64,000 nt of DNA, from assembly GCA_008360955.1 (NCBI GenBank), contig LUCM01001680.1, positions 22,477 through 86,476 of the forward strand, in the 5' to 3' direction. The notes under the pieces were generated by a model, which had not been told where the DNA came from, searched no databases, and was given only the letters and a program-made list of their open reading frames with translations. Position numbers and translations under genes: made by a program. Within the stretch, counting starts at the first letter, position 1, and every line of letters begins with the position of its first letter. This document shows positions 36,311 to 47,290 of this stretch, piece by piece. The stretch is from Fasciolopsis buskii (taxonomy: Eukaryota; Platyhelminthes; Trematoda; Plagiorchiida; Fasciolidae).

Positions 36311-37063
36311 GGGACTAAAGTTGGGCCCATCTTCTTCAGCTGCAAATTGCTGCCGATTCCCCTCCCATGCTCTCGGTATACACCATTAGATCGAAGAACA
36401 AAAAGCAAAAAAAAGTACACTTTTTCCTGTTATTATCTATGTGACGCACATGCATCCAATACATGTTGCTTCAACTCCTCTGCGGGCCTCTCATTGCGCT
36501 CATGTGTCCTTACGGTAGGGTTATTTATGCGGCACACCATCATCGCCTATGCCGTTGCATGCTTCATACTGGCGGTGATCCCCTGTCGGCCAGTTCCCGC
36601 TATTTCACCCCGACGACCTCCACGACAAAGGAGAAACGCTCAGACCCTGGAGCCACTGGGTTTGCAAGCCTTTATCCCGAACAGTAAGTCAATACTGCCA
36701 AACTTCAACCTGATTGAAACTGAAGGGAGATATCGCGCAGTAAGGAATTTCAGGTTCGCCATGTGAAGTGCTTCTGCCGCAAACGTGAGGCAACCACAGG
36801 AATTTCAATGGAATATTCCAAGAGGCGCAGTTTCAAGGGTCACCTTTTTTAAAGGGATAAATCTCTCCGTTTTTGTCGGTACACTTCAACTTTCCCTAGT
36901 GGTGTTTAGCATTGAAGTTCCCGTTTTGCCAAGAGGTTTGGCAGGTTTCATTTTATTTCCCGAATATGCCGGGAGTGTCTTACCCGTGTCTTAATTTCGG
37001 GTACGGTAAACATGTGGTGAGTGTCACTGAGTATTAAGTCTGCAGAACATTGGCACACCCGGA
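36311..37063. other. Gene-free stretch, nothing recognised
   Basis: A 139-codon plus-strand frame ending at 36,766 (Pro-, Arg- and Leu-rich) is not recognised. It may be decayed 5' sequence of the LINE that follows at 37.06 kb. Confidence 0.3.
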
Positions 37064-39494
37064 GTGCTTAAGAATTACGGCGGAACTCCACCCTGTCTGC
37101 GGCCAAAACGGCCGGATCAAACGGATATGCGTTTAGTGCGGAAGGTTGCCCTAGACGCATTCCAGGAAATCCCAGGAAATGAGGTTATGAAGATACAAAC
37201 CAGTGTACCAGCCTTCACCGAACCTACGGAACTGGTAACAACCGCGAAGTTAAAACATATCCGGTCGCACACGTTTCAGTGTGCAGATAAGTTACTTGCC
37301 AGCGCTGCAGGGATAACTCATCCGACTATTGAAACACCGGATGACCCATGTTTTAGCCAATTGATGGTAAGTCATGCACGATTCGTTAACGGACAAAGGA
37401 TAAACTCCCCAAACACCTCGCAAGGAAGGCTAGGCGAAAACACCCCGAAATTTTGCCCACCAAATGCGACAGCTCACCCGCCTTCGCCGAAGGTAGTGAT
37501 TACCAAAGACCTGGAGACCCAGTGCTACCAAAGCTTCCTATCAAAGGGTGGGAACATGTGATCTACCAGGGGTTTGCGATGGCTGCTTGCCTAACAACTG
37601 TGTGGGGAGCAACGGGAGAGCTGTAACCATAGATTAACGCGATCCTTGCAACGGACGCCGTGAGAAAAATGGAATTTGAGCCCGAGGACTGAGCTGCAGT
37701 GGGTGAAAATAGCGTTGTAGCCCAAGAACCATGTTGATGGCGCTCAATTCCAGCGTGTGCAGTAGCAGAAGCAAGTGGTCTCAGCATATGGTGGTTGCTA
37801 ATGAGCATAATGCCTCTACATTCACCCGTATCGTAAAGTCGCCGTCACAAACAGATCATGGGCCAGGACCGGCGAACCAGTACTTCTCCGGTTACTATGA
37901 AGGAGGAACGACAGGTGCCAGGTGGGCGGTGTGGCTATCCTCAGGGACGGGGTGCAACACGCTGAATTTCAGGTCGAAGTTTGCACCAAGGATGTCAGGT
38001 ATGTGTAGTCAAGCTGTTAGTTCTCTCTGGGCGGGTCAACGTGGTTTTTGTGCTCTTGGCCCCGGATGCTGACAAGGAGTTGGACACGTCTATCCAAGAT
38101 ATTCTGTTAAGTGTAATTAAGGTGACGCACAAGACCCTCGGCGTTCGAGACTTCATTCTGCCATTGGGCCTTTGAAACCTGCACATTTGGTGGAGCAGAA
38201 CAGGGCTTATTCCAGTGGCTGAACCTGATTGCATTGCATCAGCATATTCAAGAAGATAGCGGGAACAGGTGTAGTCACTAGCCGTCCCTCCAGTACCCTG
38301 CAATTATTGGCCAAACAAATGACGTCGGACAACCCCAGTGTATATCCATTTTAGACAACAGTGATCACATCAACCCAGGGTTGCCCCAAAATGCTCAATT
38401 AGATTCAATAGCATGGACATTCTAAGCCTTGATTTCAACAACGTCGTTTATCCGGAACAAGGCAGCTGGGGCCGAGTTGGCGGAGAGATGGAAAATAATT
38501 TAAGAACCTTTGCTAGCATTGTGGAATGAATTTGCATGTTTAAGCTGTTGGATTTTTAGTCCGGATGAGACCGACTGCAAATACCGCTAGGCGGCGAAAC
38601 AAGTGTTGGTAAATTAGCGAAAACAGCTACAGCACGCAAAATTTAGGACCAGCACAGTAAAGCTGATCAGAGGTGAAAAATACATGGGCTTCAGCCGACA
38701 CAGTGCATTAGACAGCACTCGAAAAGTATTAGGCATACATGTAACCAAACATTTCACTGAGCTGTGATGTCAGTCCAATAGGGGCGGGAGAACAGGATAT
38801 CATGGGTGACCGGAGCGGAGAAGACTAAATGGTCAATTACTCCGGTGTTGTCCAGGAGGGGGACCCTGAGACTTGGTGCTAGATACCTAACTGCTGATCA
38901 CTGGAGACATTTTATTAACAGGTGAACGTCTGAGAAAAACAGGTATACCGGACCAAACAATATTAATCCAGCCACCATCAGGCCATTAGCCGGAGAAATC
39001 ACTGATCCGACGAAATACCGAATGATGAAAGCGGTGCACCGGTTTTCGTTGTGCGCTCTGCCAAGGAAAACGTCAGGCCAGCCGGCCTCGCCAGCATTCT
39101 GTGTAAGGAAATGAAGAGGTTAACCCGGGCTTACATATTCCAACGCGTTAAAGGTCGCTTACGGCTTTGTCCAGCTCAGAAACACGTCATGAAAATATGT
39201 CGTCTCACCAACCTCTTTTGGTTCTTGCATGAAATTCCGCAGGCTGAAGTATAATGTCTACGCTTCGGGAAGGCCTTTGATTCAGGGAATCATCACCCGC
39301 TCAAAATTAAGTTGGAATTGTTTGATACTCGATACCACGAGGACACTTTGCATCCGGATGGGGATGTGTTTGACTTTTCTAGCCGGGTTCCACAATGGTC
39401 GGCGTTAGAGCCACTAGTGTTTCTGCTCTTCACAAATAGTCTGACTTTGGCCCTGAGGTCACCCAGCCGAAACCGTCAAGCCGGTAAGGTCTAA
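37064..39494 (+). pseudogene. CR1-like LINE copy: ORF1-like region, endonuclease, reverse transcriptase
   Basis: A 165-codon open frame at 37,064-37,561 precedes the endonuclease and is the likely ORF1 remnant, though I see no domain in it. EEP blocks follow: CQVCVVKLLVLSGRVNVVFV and then LLAPDADKELD near 37,990-38,085. KVTHKTLGVRDFILP near 38,120-38,165 corresponds to HKTLLVLGDFNLP. Reverse transcriptase is worn: FGKAFDSGNHHPLK (motif A) near 39,266-39,305 and SRVPQWSALEPLVFLLFTN (family GVPQGSVLGPLLFLLFTND) near 39,380-39,440. The catalytic FADD was not found. Same subfamily as the copies at 6.6, 40.6 and 45.3 kb. Confidence 0.65.
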
Positions 39495-40544
39495 GATCAT
39501 CGAAGATAGCATCCGCAGTCAAGTAAGTGTCATGGATTGGGCTGACAAGATGGAGCCGAGCACAAATCACTTTTATTCGAAATCACGGAAAGTCTCAGTA
39601 TCACATGGCTAAAGACTGGTTACAGGGAACGTCGTTAGCAGTTGAGAGACCTAGTGGTAGTCATCACCTCAGATTTTAAACGGACCTTTCAGTAAGCGGC
39701 AGCAGCCCAAGAAGCTAGGAGTGAGCTATTTTGACCGATGCCGGCCTTGTCCCGCCGTAGACAGGAAGTGTTCATGCCCCTGTACAATGACATGGAAAGA
39801 CATCATTTGGAGCACAGTGTGCAGGCGCGATTTCCTTTCTTCAAAAAGGACGCCGCTTGCCTTGAACAATTATAGCGACTGGCCATAAAAATGGCTGATG
39901 ATCATCGTGAAAGGTCATACGATCTGCCACCTTGTGATTCCAACTTATTCTCGTTGAACAGGAGACATCGAGATGGCTTGATTGAGACATCTGGTATACA
40001 GAACTGCTTGTCGGGTATTATCCCAGCGCAAATAACCTCGAGAGAAAACTCGCAAAGACACGATTTAGACCTTTGGCAAGGTAGCAGTTCTTTAATAATA
40101 GGGTCGCGACTAGGCAGGATCGACACCAGGGGGTACTAAGCAACTGTGTTCACCGTGGTTTCCTTTACTCAAGCGCTGAATTAAAACTGGGGTGCCATGT
40201 GCCTCGAGGTAAGTAAATGAGGGGTAAAGTCCAGGTAAGCTGCCTATCGCACATCCCACAATTTTTGATCTGAACTGCAAAAGCTTGCGACCCGTTCGCC
40301 AAACGTTAAACTGACCTGGCCCGTAACATTTGTCGCTGGCAAGTTGAGATGAGGTATTCTGTTCTCCGCCTTTTAACAAGGTCCAGTAAACTGCACCTGG
40401 AAGAATTGGGTGCCTAACTGGAGTGAATAGCACCAAAGGAGTTTCGGGCACTCGAGCGGAACGGGCCTAAAACCCATCCTGTGTTGACTATACTGAATCG
40501 TCACTAAAATCGGCCTACAGAGGGGCGAGATAGACAATGAGTTA
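39495..40544. other. Gene-free stretch between two LINE copies
   Basis: Probably the decayed 3' part of the preceding copy and the 5' part of the next. No block could be assigned. A 113-codon minus-strand frame ending at 40,110 is not recognised. Confidence 0.3.
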
Positions 40545-42960
40545 ATGGCGCGGGGATACTCATTCTTTAGAATGGGTAGGGAGGATGGACAAACAGGAGG
40601 CGTGATGCTGATGCTAGTGGCTGAATGGTACGGTGCTCATGGAAGACATAAGCCGGGTGCCCCAACCACGCAAGCCCTGGAGATCAACATCGCAAATAGG
40701 GGCACCAGCATCTCAGTTGCATGTGGGTGCCGAAACCAGGGGTCGACTACAGTTGAGGGCCTTGAACTTTTTTATTCCCTCAGTGCGGTTGTAGTTGCGT
40801 AAGCCAAATTCTTACGTTAGATTTAAGCGCCCTCCGATGGCTTGCGTCTAAAAGCGGCTCCGGATGACACTTTTGAGCATCGAATTCTGGGGCGCGTGCA
40901 TTCAAGTGGTATGGTTCAACAGGTTACTCAAGTCACTCAGCGTAGACACGGTCAAGCATCCTTAGTCCTTAATTTGGTGACAACGAGAGCACCTAACGAC
41001 AGAGAGAGCCTTGGTTTGGAAAAGCCAGTGGACGGGAGAGAACATGCTGTAATCCGCGTGCGACGGACTCCTCGGGAACTTATCAGGGATAGACAAAAGT
41101 AGACTGCTAGACTTGGGTTTTAGCCCTCAGTGGCAAGTAGAAAGAAGCGGCAACTTTGCGGAACGTCATTGGGGACCAACTAAAAACTACCTTTTAGCGA
41201 TGACAGAATTAGTTGTGTCACTCCGCAAAATTGAACGAAATGGACTACCACCTTGACGGAGTGAAATTAATGGAGCAAGAAAGCGAAGACCGAAGGTTTT
41301 CGTGAAATGAAAGAAAGTAATAGGCTATTGAGCTCATCTGACTTACGTGGTGCAGCGAGAGAGGATGTCGAAATGTCTGCCAGTAGTGCACCGCTTGGGC
41401 CGCTAAGAGCAACCGCAAGGCCTACTGCAATTATATAAAATCTAAGGCAGCTATACGAAAGGCCCTGGGTGGAGAGAAAAACCACCAAGGGATTCAATCT
41501 ACCAGCAGCCAGAAGAAGACCGGCTATCTGCTGGAATAATGTTAGACAACAAAAGGATGGGATCAAGGAGCACAGAGACAAACACCTTAAGGTTTGGACG
41601 CCGGAAGCATTGATCACGGAGGAAGCGTGTGAAAGCATGAGACGAATAGACAGGTCGAACGCAGCAGGCCCGACGGGATCCACCCAGCAACAGCAAAGCC
41701 GTCAGCGGAGGTCTTGGTGAAATATTTCATCTAGCTCTTTAAGGCGTTGCCGGATGAACGGCAGCCCTCCGTGGACGGGTTGACGTCGACAGACATCAGT
41801 ACAGAAAGGCTGGGAGGGCGCTAACTTTGGCAGCTACGAACCGCTGAGCCTGACATCCGTCGTATTTCAAACAGTTAAGAGTGTGCGGCGCGACATGATA
41901 GTCGATCACCTGGAGGCAGATAAGCTAATGATGGCAAAATAACGGTTTCGGCGAAAGCGATCGTGTCTGACTGCCTTGGCTAACGACCTGGAAGAAGTGA
42001 CAGGTAAGATGGGTGTGGGTAAATGAGAAGAAGTCTGATATCTGGACCTACAGAAGCCCTGTATTCCGTAAACCAGGTGCTTCTTCACCAGAGGGTGAAG
42101 GCTTTCGGAATGGACGTTAGGGAAAACAATTCTATGGCACAGAATATAAAGGGTGGGCCTTTCAGTTCAACGGTTGAGGGGTATCTGTCAGACACGGGGC
42201 TGCTGTGCAGCGGGATGCCTCACCGGTCTCTCTTTGGACCACTGCCTCTCCTGATATGTGTCAGTGACGTAACCTACGGGTTGGATGTCCGTGTCCTATG
42301 TTAGCAGATGAATATCAAATTAATAGGGGCAGAAAACAGCAAAACTATCCAGAGGGGCCTGGATAAAGCTTACCAAAGTCCGTTAAGATGAGGTCTTCCG
42401 TTGAACTCGAGCAAGTGCCGGCGGCTAATGGGAGGAGAAGCTAATCTCGTTCGCCACAATGATCCATCCGGGCTCTAGGTCGTGGTGGAACAAACATGTT
42501 GGGTGGAAAACTTTGGACTGTTGGGGATTGCTGACTCCAACCCTGATATGCAATGGCAGAAGGCGGACAGGCAAGCATGGTCCACCTTAAGCTGACTTAG
42601 GAGTGCTGTAGATCTCGGACAGTCCAAGGCTCTTCTCCCGCTGTTCAAGGCATTTGTCTGAGCGCATCCACAGTATTGTTTTGAGGCGTGGGGAACGGCT
42701 GCAACAAGCCATCAAAAGAAGTGGTAGAGTTAGCACCAGCCGCGAATTCAAAGGGAGGCTGTATAACGCGTGGTTGTCTGTGCTTGAGGGAGACAATATG
42801 CGAGTTGTATGGCTAAGACGGATGGTCGAGGGGGCGCATGTCATCAATTTTTCTGTTTTACAGATGGTGGGAATGGCAAGTTGGAGTCACATAAAATTCT
42901 CAATTCCAACACATGAACTATAGGGAGTTCCCACCTTCCTGTTTCCAAAGCATCGTCTGG
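40545..42960 (+). pseudogene. CR1-like LINE copy with endonuclease and reverse transcriptase
   Basis: EEP part: GTSISVACGCRNQGSTTVEG near 40,700-40,760 replaces SISIxCVYRPP. LNLVTTRAPNDRESLGLEKP near 40,968-41,030 corresponds to LDLVxTRAPNDIESVSLxxPLG. Reverse transcriptase: LITEEACESMRRIDRSNAAG near 41,608-41,668, and an LEADKLMMAK-like block near 41,910-41,940. ALYSVNQVLLHQRVKAFGMD near 42,056-42,115 is motif A, and LLCSGMPHRSLFGPLPLLI near 42,201-42,257 corresponds to SGVPQGSVLGPLLFLL. The C-terminal block shows RLQQAIKRSG and an FKGRLYNAWL stretch near 42,690-42,780. Domain order is complete, but no block is intact and catalytic residues are lost. Confidence 0.7.
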
Positions 42961-43379
42961 TCCGCGGTTGCAGGAATCTGGGCAATTGGTTATCTCGCCG
43001 TGAAGCCATGCAATGAAACTGGAGTTGCAACGAAACTGACTGGTGCGAGGTTCATATTTGGCGTGGGTTTCAGATTGCACAGTTTAATCAAGATTTTCAT
43101 AAATTTATCCAGATTTGTAATCCGTTTGCTTCCGTTTTCTCTAGCCACTTGTCAACCGTTTAAACGTACTCGCCTCTGAGTTATCTCTGGATCTGAGGCC
43201 CATGGAAAATAGCACGGATAGAGCATCCATCGAAAACCCTGGCTTAACTGGGGTAACATTAGAAAAGCCGGGGGCATAGGGAGACTGTTGTCAACAACAG
43301 CAACACTCCGAAGTTGCTCGAAGGTGCGCATCCAAGCATATCTCCCCAGCCGTATCCAACATGGTGCAGCGGAAGACTG
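42961..43379. other. Short gene-free stretch, LINE 3' sequence likely
   Basis: No coding similarity. Positions 42,940-42,962 resemble 47,234-47,262 (CCTGTTTCCAAAGCATCGTC against a similar run), so the segment continues a LINE C-terminus and its 3' untranslated region. Confidence 0.35.
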
Positions 43380-43640
43380 AAGCGTTGGAAAAACCGCATT
43401 TGTGGGCCTGCAGCACTGTCGTACGCGAGGTCCCGGAGTCGAGAGACAAAAACCAATAGCGTCGTGCCCTGCTAGACTTAGTACAACGGAAGTACATGGC
43501 TTTGACGTTATCCCTCGAAGGGCTAGTGGCCTGTGGAATCGACTGACTGTCACGGCCACCCTATCTAACGACCATTCCCCAGCCAAGGCTGATTCGGGCC
43601 ACGCTACCCTCGTCCTCTATGGCAGACACATTGTTTGAGC
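43380..43640 (+). pseudogene. LINE C-terminal fragment
   Basis: The plus strand reads ARLSTTEVHGFDVIPRRASG followed by LWNRLTVTATLSNDH near 43,465-43,572. This resembles the terminal LINE block R-x-x-FF-x-x-RVVxxWNxLP. It is a separate, truncated end fragment, since the copy ending at 42.96 kb already has its own C-terminal block. Confidence 0.45.
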
Positions 43641-44099
43641 AGTGGCATGTCTCAAAACGCCATCTCCCGCCTGATATGCATTTCCGTAGATGAAGATTAA
43701 GACCTGGGAGTGACCAACGAACCTTGCGGGAACAAAGCGTCCGTGAAGTCACAGTAACTCCACCAGTAGTTTTGCTAGACAGCATGGCCGAACCGTCAGA
43801 GTTCACTTCGGGTCAAAAAACCTAACGAGGCCACCTCCGCCGGGGTTGGTAACTCCAAGTTAGGGAAAGTCAACGACAGACCTAGGCGTTCAAGTAATGG
43901 GCAGCTTTCGCGAATCTCTGGCCAAACCACCGTCGGCTGACCACTAGCCGTTCCTTTCACACACATCGCCCACAAAGGAATTCACCACATTGGTGGAAGC
44001 ATATAGATGCATCTAAACCAACATCCGGAGTTTACGCCCCAAATTACAGGAGCTCTGAAATCTAGCAGCCCAATGTAAAGCTCTGGCGGTCGGTGTCAC
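43641..44099. other. Gene-free stretch, nothing recognised
   Basis: No open frame or repeat of note. It links the LINE end fragment to an endonuclease fragment on the same strand. Confidence 0.3.
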
Positions 44100-44770
44100 C
44101 AAGATCTGGGCGCTTCCATGCGTGTATGAACGTCATGAGGACCGAATTCAAGGGGTGCAATCGAGGGATGTGCTCTGTGTTAGCAGCGTTTGGGTAATGC
44201 TGAACCGCAGTCGAGTCCCAAATTCAAAACACGATAGATTCGCAGATTCCATGGACGAACCCCAAGTATGCTATCACAAAGACTAAAAACGAAAACAAAT
44301 GTCGCTGTACATAGAAACCAACGTGGTTCATGCGGGCCCCAATCAGTGGGTGACAAAATAGCGCGCTCAGTACGAATAAACGAAACCTAATGCAAACAAA
44401 AACGGGCATCAGATAAAGTGCCAATTTTATTTGTTTGGCGGAGACTTCGGGCGTTCTGATACAAAAGGCGTTTTCCGGAGGATTTCCCTAGCCTAGCCTT
44501 GCACACTAGACACCAGCAACAATCTGATAGCCACTAGCCCCACTGGCTTTATCCTGGGCAAATTTCCCGTAGTAAGTTGGATAGCTGTACGACCAAACGA
44601 CAAAAGTTGCCGTGCATGAGTGATCTACATGCTCCAAAACCCTCCAGATGCAACGAACGTCTAAACACTAGCACCAGCCGGACACGCAGACGTTTTGAAT
44701 CACCAACCCGTACCAGTTATGGCTGACTTTAACCTGCCTCAGTTGTTCTCTCATCGTCTATTGCGTTCTG
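44100..44770 (+). pseudogene. LINE EEP endonuclease fragment
   Basis: Plus-strand blocks in order are FICLAETSG near 44,428-44,453 (family ITETW-like catalytic Glu block), IAVRPNDKSCRA, a VIYMLQNPPD segment near 44,610-44,650 (family VIYRPPDSP), and PVPVMADFNLPQLF near 44,710-44,752 (family LVMGDFNLPQI). Stops interrupt it twice. No reverse transcriptase follows before the next element's ORF1 at 45.3 kb, so this copy is truncated. Confidence 0.6.
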
Positions 44771-45327
44771 CAGGATTAGTATACACCGCTTTTGCAATAC
44801 CTATCATGGTCCCTCAATTGGGTTGGCCTTAGCACGTGACGCGGCTTACTCTCGTCAGCATCGGACTCAACCTCTGTCAACACGACAAGCTAAGCTGGGT
44901 TTGCTCAGCTTGCAAAAGGAAGCGCCATCCTAGGGGACAATCAGATAAGCCAGCGGCAAACCATACCGAAAATAGATGACAGGTTAAGCGTAGCACTGGG
45001 TGACACTGATGACCCCGGTTTACTAAAAGGTGCATAAGGTAAAGATAATCCTTCGCTCGACAGGGAACGAGGGGCTGTGTCACCGGCAGTAAACGACAAG
45101 CACACTGGCGCAGGCTCTGCTGACCGAATAGGACCGGAAGCAATAGAATCCTCGAAGGACGTCAGCGTTGATGACAGTAAAACGGGGTACTATATCCAGG
45201 GGTAACGGGCGCAAAGGATGAGCTGAGGCAGGAGTGAAACAAGTGCCGAATAAAAGCTGCTTATGAAAAGGGGGTGTACGCGTGCGCACATGGCAACCCA
45301 TGAAATGAAAAATTTCACCGACCGGAC
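44771..45327. other. Gene-free stretch, nothing recognised
   Basis: Only short fortuitous frames on the minus strand. It lies between an endonuclease fragment and an ORF1 remnant of a different LINE copy. Confidence 0.3.
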
Positions 45328-45853
45328 ATGGAGTACTCGGGAAAATGTACAAGGCTGAGATGCAGGGCAAGCCCTGAATTAGGTGAGCCGGAAGCTAAAT
45401 GGTGTGCAGAAATCCAGCTATTTTGCATTGGGTCGGAATCGCACTGTTGTTACCCATGGGATCCCGGAGTCGTTTATGAAGGAGGCGAGGCAGAGAGAAG
45501 GGTTGGCAAGACACAACGCAATAAACCTCCTCTGGAGGGTGAAAATACGAGAGCATTTGGTTACCAAAGGGGTACTTCACCTGGGGAAATCGCAGGAAAT
45601 CAGTGACTTCAGATGCCGCGACCTACGGCCAACGATAGTGGAGTTCGCGGATGCACGACATAGGGACAAGTTTATGGAGTTTGTCGATAGAATAAAAGCG
45701 ATCACGAGAGGTGAGATTACCATGCAGACGTATGATACCGTCATAAGCGAGATCGAGGCTAAGACTGCAATTGGGAGATCACCAAGAATTCTTGCCACGT
45801 GGCCGCAATATCCAAACTGCGAATTCATAAGCTGGGTGAAGAAGGGTAACTGA
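45328..45853 (+). pseudogene. LINE ORF1 remnant
   Basis: A 156-codon open frame beginning near 45,383. It carries NRTVVTHGIPESFMKEARQR (45,440-45,500) and LRPTIVEFADARHRDKFMEF (45,625-45,684). These match the usual ORF1 layout, in which a V-V-x-GIPE block precedes an RPRPLxVEF-x-x-x-x-x-RDxFL strand of an RRM-like RNA-binding domain. It is the best-preserved ORF1 in the window and clearly protein-like. It is followed within 150 bases by reverse transcriptase on the same strand with no endonuclease between, so the copy has lost an internal segment. Confidence 0.6.
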
Positions 45854-45989
45854 ATGCCATTCCGTGCGGCTGGGCTAGAGGCGAACGTAGCGGGCGGCGC
45901 ACTTTGAGTTAATAATACTGAATCCGACACTCGTGACTTCCAAAGGCCGAAAAGACCAAAACAACGATTTCTTGAGCGCGGAGACGACG

Positions 45990-47290
45990 GTGGGCTCTCG
46001 GCTACTTTGATCGTCCTGCCGGTGCATAAGAGCGGGGACAGAGATGAAAGTGGCAGTCATAGACCGGAGAGTCTGGCATTCATTGCGCTGAGATCTCTTG
46101 AAAGAGCCCTTTGTAACAAGACAGTTATTCGCCTGGAGGCCAACAAGTTAATGATGGAAGAGCAACATGGTTTTAGCATAAGCGTCCTTGTCTGGCCAAC
46201 CTGATAACCTTCCTAAACGAAGTAACGGTTAGAACTAAAAAGGGTGAATCAGTAGCAATCCGCTTGTAGACTTTCAGAAAGCCCTGGATTTCGTTGACCA
46301 GAAATTGAAATGTTTCGGAGTGGAATCCAAAGCGAACAGCTGAGTAGCAGGGTGGGTCTTTCAGAGTGGAATTCCATGGAGGTATATCAGAGGGAGGGCT
46401 ACTATACAGCGGGCTGCCTCGGGGTCTGTCTTAGGATCACTGCTCTTTCTAATGTGTCAGGGACATAGCTAATGGTTTGAAAAATCCGCGTCTCACGTTT
46501 GCTGAAGGTATGGAACCATTTGGGAAGGTAAACATTTAGGCTACCTAGAGGGATTTGGACAAAGTTTGCCAGTGGTCGGTGAGATTCGACCTTATGTCGA
46601 ACTTGGGCAAGTTCCAGCGGCCCATGAAAGGAGAAACAAACCCCCTCGCCTCATGGGTCAACCTGAGCACCAGGTCGACTCGGAACAAAAGCAGAAAGCA
46701 AGGAACCCCGGGATAGTAGTGAAGCGGACTTTAAACTTATTCTGCTTTGTCAGAAGGCGGTCAAGAAGGCAAGGGGTGCCTTACGCAAACTTAAGAGGAC
46801 TTAAGAGGAAATTTATAGCAAATGGGACACGATCAGAGGCTAAAGGCGCTTGACCTGTACTCCCTGGAAAGATGTAGGGCAATGGGTGGCTTAATACAGG
46901 CCTTAAAGATTTTTAAGTGTCTGGACTAGATGCGGGGTCACTGTGGAGCCCCGTTCCAGATAAGTTGGAATTAAACATTTAGAGGGAAGGGGAAAGCGAT
47001 TGCGCGAGAGCATGTGCCTCCGGGTTGCGGAGCAAATCTCTTGCCATAAGAGTGATGAATGGTTGAGAAAAGCAACCAAAGAAGCTGGTCGAGGTGGGTT
47101 CAATGCGTAAACTCAAATGAAAACTAGAAAATGTGTGTGTGGCTGAGTTTGGGGAGGGCAAAATGGGAAATGTGGAGCTGTGGAGATGGTCCAGAAGAAA
47201 ACTTTTTGTGGGAAATGGAAAGGGCTTCCACTCCCCTGTTGTCAAAGCATCGTTTGATCCAAGGTGCTCTCGGTACAAGAACCGGACGAT
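45990..47290 (+). pseudogene. CR1-like LINE reverse transcriptase copy (relic)
   Basis: Blocks are IVLPVHKSGDRDESGSHRPE near 46,008-46,068 (family PIHKGGDRxxxxNYRP) and VIRLEANKLMMEEQHGF near 46,123-46,174. Motif A is worn near 46,270. The GVPQGSVLGP region is worn near 46,405-46,445. YDQRLKALDLYSLERCRAM lies near 46,822-46,880. A C-terminal FVGNGKGFHSPVVKASF stretch lies near 47,205-47,256, corresponding to WNxLPxxVVxAxSxxxFK. Same subfamily as 6.6, 37.1 and 40.6 kb. Inactive. Confidence 0.7.

Noticed and set aside
41267..41683. 138-codon minus-strand frame
   Set aside because: Overlaps plus-strand LINE reverse transcriptase blocks with clear family motifs; the minus frame is a shadow.
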